From NCBI GenBank assembly GCA_003971905.1, contig RSEE01000120.1, positions 62,001-126,000 on the forward strand: 64,000 nt of DNA, in the 5' to 3' direction. Shown here in pieces: positions 59,231 to 64,000 of the stretch. Under the pieces are notes generated by a model. It was not told where the DNA came from. It did not search any database and saw only the letters and a program-made list of their open reading frames with translations. Each line of letters begins with the position of its first letter. Position 1 is the first letter of the stretch. The translations under genes were made by a program, and so were the position numbers. Source of the stretch: Moniliella sp. 'wahieum'. Taxonomy: Eukaryota > Basidiomycota > Moniliellomycetes > Moniliellales > Moniliellaceae.

Positions 59231-59998
59231 GATTTGCTTTGCTGTCCCTGTCACATGTCACATTCACATGCGACTTGTCACATACACGTCACCGTCACCC
59301 ACCGGCCACCTCTCCAAGCTCCCTATCTGGGTTCGCGTTCAAGGTACACCCTACTCAGTACTCAACCTCAACATCCAACCGTTTAACTTGGAACTGAACA
59401 ATACAGTCATCGGTCGTCTTCGGCTGGCACGTGGCATCAGCCGATTTTTAAGAAAGCCACCATCCACACGCGCCAGCTTCACGCCCAAAGCAAGCTTCTG
59501 CGCCCCACACTCCATCCATTGGTTCGTCTCGTCTCCTACACTCACCCCCCTCCTTCTTGTGCGTCCGCGCTTCGTCGTACTTGGACTACCGCTCTCGTCT
59601 CCTGCTCGCCCAAACATAGCGGAAAACGCTGACCAGTCGTCCTATCAGATCCACAACAGGACCAAGTGAGCCCAAGCGATCTCATCCATCTCATCAGATC
59701 TCTCCAGATCACCTCTTGTTGGCCACCTACTCTCCGCCAGGCCCTCAACCCTCGGACCTTGCCTGAAATCCGTGTAGCAGACCCGTCTTGGCGTCCTTCC
59801 TACAACTGCCTCAACCCTCTCCAATAACCTCTGTCCCGCCGATCCCAGCTTCACCGGCTCCGCATTAGCTCAGTCAGGACGGCCCAACACAACCAACATC
59901 ATCAATTCATCCATCATCATTGGTCATACCTGCCACCAACGCTGCACTGAGCTTCTCACGTCCCTGCTCAATCCACCAGTCACTAGTCAGCGCTCAGC

Positions 59999-61431
59999 AT
60001 GAACGTCTTTCACCCAAACTCGGGATTGTTCTCTCTCGCCTCCTCCACCGACCCAGCAGGACGGCATGGTCCGGATGATCGTGTTGATTGGACCCTGAGC
60101 AAGCCTTTGATCTTGCCTGCGCCCTATACCGTATCCAAGTTAAGCATCCAAGCCACGTTCGTTAATAGCAAGTCGCTTACCGGCCCTAATGATTCAATTG
60201 CGCGTCTTACCTTCAAGGCGGATGCACCTGGCGAACTCGACCCTTGTTTCGATGAGCCAATCGAGTTTCATGCTCCACCGCCCCATCCTTCCTTCTACGA
60301 TACCATGCAAGAGCTTTCGCTGAACACACCGCGCAACCGGGCCGAGTCGTTGTGGGGGTCCATCGCGGTTACCTCTGTTGATGACAATGCGCACCAAAAG
60401 AACGATGCCAGTTTTCTTTTGCACGCTGAGGAGTACAAATTGTGGGCAATGCTGCTCCTCTACTTTGAAACCTTCCCAGGTGCCGAAGGAGTGAAGGTAA
60501 TCCGCTCTTTGGGAACGAAGAGTCCGAATACCGAGGTGCGATGGTCATTTGGCCTCAGTCTCCCTGCCTATTGGTGTGACAAGAATCTCTCTGCAGTCGT
60601 GGCGATTACTCGCGACGAGTTTTGGGTTTCCTCTCCGCCAACTTGCCCGCACCTTTCCCCCTGGGTTCCCCTCCCTCGGCCTCTGAGCACACTGGCACCG
60701 CCGAAGCCACCTCCAGGTACATTGGTGTACCAGCGTTACCTTCCCGCCCTGTCTAAGATCCTCCGCTACCGCCTGATTGATGATGGTCCGGCCCCGGGTC
60801 CTCCAGGTGGGCTGGACAAGGGCATCCTCCCTTTTGATGGGGAAAGCGCCGATGCGAGCGGTTCGTTTGGTGGCGACGTACCGCTGTTTGGCAAGTGGCA
60901 GAACTCAGACCGGGTCAACTCTGGCTGGCGGCAGCGTGGTCCGCTTCGCGAACATTGGGACTTTGTCCATGAATGTGTCGACGACGAGCATCGGTGGGGC
61001 TTGATCGGGACATGGGAGAACGTCGGGACCGGGTCCGGAACCGAGGCTGAAAGCGTGGGTGGTGAAGAGTCATGGGGGTACGTTGAGCTCTATTGGCCCG
61101 CCTTTTCCAATATTGCCCGATGGGCTCAGCCCTCCGATCTAGGCCTCCATGCTTTGGTGGGCAACGAGAAGTTCCGTGGACCAGGATTCGTGCGAAGCTG
61201 GATGGGAGCGGCGGTCCATCTCGCCTTCTTGTTGTCGCCTGGGGCGCAGCGCTGTCTCTCCGAACCCCGAGCAACACAAAGATGGTAGGCTACGAATGTC
61301 TCGTGGGCGGCCAGGTGGAGCGTCTGATTGACTTGGGCCACAAACGCTCGGCGCTTGTGGTCTGGCAGCGCGACGGGTTTTTCCAGCTGTGCCCCATGGG
61401 GCCCCTGGCTCAGCACGTGATGGGTAGCTGA
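59999..61431 (+). CDS. GNAT-type N5-hydroxyornithine acyltransferase (SidF/Fer5/SidL class)
   Basis: This class acylates N5-hydroxyornithine to form the hydroxamate group. Start MNVFHPNSGLFSLASSTDPA (59999). The frame runs unbroken to the end of the GNAT domain: LLLYFETFPGAEGVKVIRSL, YLPALSKILRYRLIDDG, HWDFVHECVDDEHRWGLIG, WGYVELYWPAFSNIARWAQP, SDLGLHALVGNEKFRGPGFV, RSWMGAAVHLAFLL. A frame change near 61265 leads to KMVGYECLVGGQVERLIDLG, HKRSALVVWQRDGFFQLCP and the stop at 61429-61431. YVELYW, SDLGLHALVGxEKFRGP and HKRSALVV mark the IucB/MbtK-like conserved domain. No peroxisomal tail signal, unlike Aspergillus SidF. Whether it uses acetyl-CoA, methylglutaconyl-CoA or anhydromevalonyl-CoA cannot be told. 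Confidence 0.9.
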
Positions 61432-62536
61432 TTGTGCTTGATTGAAAGACTAGCAAGTGAACGGCAGCATCTCTCTTGAAACTGAAGGCAGGGGGCGTTG
61501 AATAGAGAGATGGAAGTGAGTTGGCAAGTTGGTGGATGTGCGGTGGTATGCAGGGTCCATAGTAATGCTGCTGCACGCTCATCGAACTCATCGGCACAAG
61601 GTCGTGCGAAACACACGCTCGGATGTACTCTCTCTTCGCGTAGCCACGCGTGTGAGGGCATGACATCATGATGAACCGTGAACGCGTGAACATTCAACTT
61701 AGCGCCACCGGCTTAATGTTGGCTGGGCAAAACGGTACACACATGGCTGCTATGGCTTGGCCACGTGTGAACCACTTCTTTTGCGAACACCAACTGTTGC
61801 GCCCCGGTGTCCTAACGCAAAGGCGACCGGAGCGAAGATCCTGAGTTGCCAATCCCACTGTGCTGAACACTTCGCACCACGTGCTACACGCTCTTGGCGC
61901 GCGCTCAACCTGTCCTCTCTCCCCTGCCTCCTCCTGCTGCCACGGAGAGCGCCGGCGACATGGCATCGCTATCATGGCGACAAAGAGATGTCACGTCACA
62001 TGCGAGGTAGCAAAGACTCGACGCCTCGGCTCCTCTCCCTCGGTTCAATGTCATCGCTCGTATCCCCGACGCTCGTCTGCTCGCCATGTATACATGGGTG
62101 TGGGGCACTCGCAGAGACACACGAGGTGCTTGGGTATCGGGAACGAGGCGATTTAGCACTCAGTGTCCTCGGTCCCGGTCATCAAAGCTTCTTCACGTCA
62201 TCCTCCTCCCAGTACATCTCGTCGACGAGGTAAAGGGCAGTGCCGTGGTTGCTAACGGCATGCTTCAGCAGCTTGTGGACAATGCTTTCGGCTAAGCATG
62301 TTTCCAACCGGCATACCATGCGGCGGCCGCATCTGCTCTCCCAACACCTATACACCTAGTGGGCAGACAACGCCGGCAGTACCGACAGCGGCGTGCACGC
62401 CCCCTCCTTCACCTATTATTAGGACGAATGATTGCTACTTAAACCCCCCATCTGGTCGGACCCTCATTTTCCCCTCACCACCCCACTTCCCCCCCTCTGC
62501 TCTCTCTCCTACCCGCCCACGCTGTGCATTCATATC
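61432..62536. other. Intergenic region upstream of the protease
   Basis: 1.1 kb. An ACGCGT element lies at 61682. A 46-codon minus-strand frame (62182-62320) looks protein-like (see next entry). CT-rich sequence at 62460-62520 leads into the protease start. Confidence 0.5.
62182..62320 (-). CDS. Possible terminal exon or tiny gene, unrecognised
   Basis: The minus strand reads AESIVHKLLKHAVSNHGTAL then YLVDEMYWEEDDVKKL and TGA at 62182-62184. The hydrophobic/acidic pattern looks like the end of a real protein, but only 46 codons are open, no upstream exon is visible, and the opposite strand is also open here. Confidence 0.2.
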
Positions 62537-63902
62537 ATGCAGCTCACTGCCAACTTCTCGCCCTTTCGGCTGTTCTTGGCGCGCTGGCCGTGTTCGCTCA
62601 GCCCACCTCCCCCATGGGGCAGGAAGTCGCGATGAAGCGCGGCCCTCGTGGCAACCTTCTTGACTCGAACGGTCATGTGTCGTACGAGAAGATCGCCAAG
62701 GAGGTCGACCATCTGCGGTCCAAGTATGTCCGCAACATGAAGAACTACGAGGCCAACACCGGCTCCAAGCATGCTATGGACGCTCTCCATCTGCTCTCCC
62801 CTGCCCAGCGTCGCGGCACCGGCACCGTGTCTCTCACTGACACGCAGAACCAGGAGCTGTGGGTCGGTAACATTGGCTTCGGCACGCCCGTGCAGCAGAT
62901 TCCCATTGGTATGTTCTTTTCCTGTTCTTTCTTTTTTCTGGGTGTTTACTAACTTTGCAATTGAGCGCTACAGACTTTGACACGGGTTCGTCTGACACGC
63001 TCGTCAACCCGTCCGCTACACACCGTCCAAGTCGAGCACCTCGAAGGACACTCATACCACCTTCCAGGACTCGTACGGCGACGGCACCACGGCCTCGGGC
63101 GAGGTCTACTCTGACAAGCTTAGCATCGGTGGTCTGACCGCGAACACGGCGTACATTGGCCTCTCGCAACAGCAGTTCATCAAGAACGAGGGTACGAGCC
63201 AAGGCATCAGCGGTATGGCCTTCCCCTCCCTGGCCTCCTTCCAACAACATGAACCCTACTTCTTCTCTCTCATCAAGGCCAACGCTGTGGATGCCAAGGC
63301 GTTCCAGATGAAGCTTCGCAAGCAGGGTTCCACCCTCACTCTGGGATCGGCCAGCCAGGGCGCTAGCTACACTCCTGTCACCGATGCCGCTTACTGGTCT
63401 GTCTCGGGGTCGATCAGCCACGGCGGTTCGTCGCATAACTCTACCTCGCCTTCTACTTCCCGCAAGACCCGTCGCCAGTTTGGTTCAGGCTCGGGCTCGT
63501 ATGGCAGTGGTTCGGGCTCGACTGGTGCTGGATCCGGCTCCGCAGGCTCTGGCAAAGGCAGCCAGGTTAACGGCATCATTGACTCTGGCACGACTCTGAT
63601 TGTTGCGCCTACGAGCGATGCCCAGGCGCTGTTCTCCGCCATGGGCTCAAGACGTCGAACCAGCAGGGCCAATGACTGCGACCTACCCCTGCTCGCAGCA
63701 GCCTGATGTGAGCTTCACCTTTGGCGGTAAGACCATCCCTCTGGGCGACACCACTTCGTTTGGCACCGCTTCCGACGGCTCGTGCGTGTTCGCCGTGGTG
63801 GGTGCAGATGTTGGCAGCGCTGGCTGGATTGTGGGTGACCCGCTCTTCCAACAGACCACAGTCACCTTTGATGTTGGTGGCAAGCGCGTTGGCTTCAACT
63901 AA
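62537..63902 (+). CDS. Secreted pepsin-like aspartic protease (family A1)
   Basis: Start MQLTANF, then after a frame change in the first 10 codons a hydrophobic signal (ALSAVLGALAVFAQPTSP). The propeptide (KRGPRGNLLDSNGHVSYEKI, VDHLRSKYVRNMKNYEANTG) precedes TQNQELWVGNIGFGTPVQQI. An intron of about 65 bases (gtatgt, from about 62910 to 62972) leads to the first catalytic motif DFDTGSSDTLVNPS. The body has YGDGTTASGEVYSDKLSIGG, ISGMAFPSLASF, KLRKQGSTLTLGSAS. The second catalytic motif is IIDSGTTLIVAP, and the end is GWIVGDPLFQQTTVTFDVGG ... RVGFN (63902). Between the two catalytic halves lies an unusual Ser-rich, dibasic and Gly/Ser-repeat insert (63420-63560). No GPI signal. Frame changes at about 63020 and 63645. 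Confidence 0.93.
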
Positions 63903-64000
63903 GCACAACCCTCTCCCTTCCAAAAGAGGGGGGTGATCAATGATCGACTCCTACAGGCTGAACCCCTCCCCCTCTTTTATCTCTTGTTCTCTTTCCTTCC

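Larger units (their letters stand above)
58284..59998. promoter_or_regulatory. Shared intergenic region of the siderophore gene pair
   Basis: 1.7 kb between two divergent siderophore genes. HGATAR-type GATA sites, the known target of the fungal iron repressors Urbs1/SreA, occur as CGATAA (minus strand, 58838-58843) and AGATAG (minus strand, 59323-59328). It also contains two composite palindromic heptad loci. Pairing of GATA sites with these genes fits iron control but is inference; GATA sites are common by chance. Confidence 0.45.

Overview
The window is nuclear DNA from a filamentous or yeast-like fungus, most likely a basidiomycete. Evidence: GT-AG introns of about 50-105 bases (examples at 8-72, 2313-2388, 15435-15496, 27540-27607, 53172-53276), GC-rich densely packed genes on both strands, fungal-only proteins (Ask1 of the DASH complex, a PHO80-like cyclin, a KPWE-domain PEX14-like protein) and hydroxamate siderophore genes. 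The low intron number would suit Ustilaginomycotina, but that placement is inference.

Layout. 1-19.8 kb: pyruvate dehydrogenase E2 (cut by the left edge), eL41 with a start codon split by an intron, a small membrane/coiled-coil protein, PRMT1-type arginine methyltransferase, a Yippee protein, Vps23/TSG101, homocysteine S-methyltransferase, a DUF726 putative lipase and a Pho80-like cyclin with a Gln/Leu/Ala tail. 19.8-26.3 kb is gene-poor. 26.3-34 kb: KPWE-domain protein divergent from LST8, then S-adenosylhomocysteine hydrolase and ASK1. 34-39.3 kb is a second gene-poor block with a double hairpin, a 114-bp minisatellite and many short tandem repeats. 39.3-46.5 kb holds one very long Ser/Pro-rich protein. 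47-51 kb: Maf-type nucleotide pyrophosphatase, mitoribosomal mS23 and a PCI protein. 53-64 kb: glutamine synthetase, queuosine salvage protein, then L-ornithine N5-monooxygenase divergent from a hydroxyornithine-type acyltransferase (a two-gene hydroxamate siderophore locus), and a secreted aspartic protease.

Functional links. PRMT1, S-adenosylhomocysteine hydrolase and homocysteine S-methyltransferase all act in the methyl/homocysteine cycle but are not clustered. The ornithine hydroxylase and acyltransferase catalyse consecutive steps of hydroxamate formation and share a 1.7 kb intergenic region.

Two things stand out. First, almost every long gene is interrupted by single-base frame changes, most of them explained by loss of one base from a short homopolymer; this looks like residual long-read assembly error rather than gene decay. 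Second, the intergenic DNA is full of heptad arrays: a six-base palindrome of the form A-NN-NN-T (ATGCAT, ATCGAT, ACCGGT, ACGCGT, ACTAGT, ACATGT, AAGCTT) plus one spacer base, repeated two to five times, with ATGCAT arrays repeatedly placed 18-60 bases upstream of ATCGAT arrays. I know of no name for this and consider it the best candidate for something undescribed.
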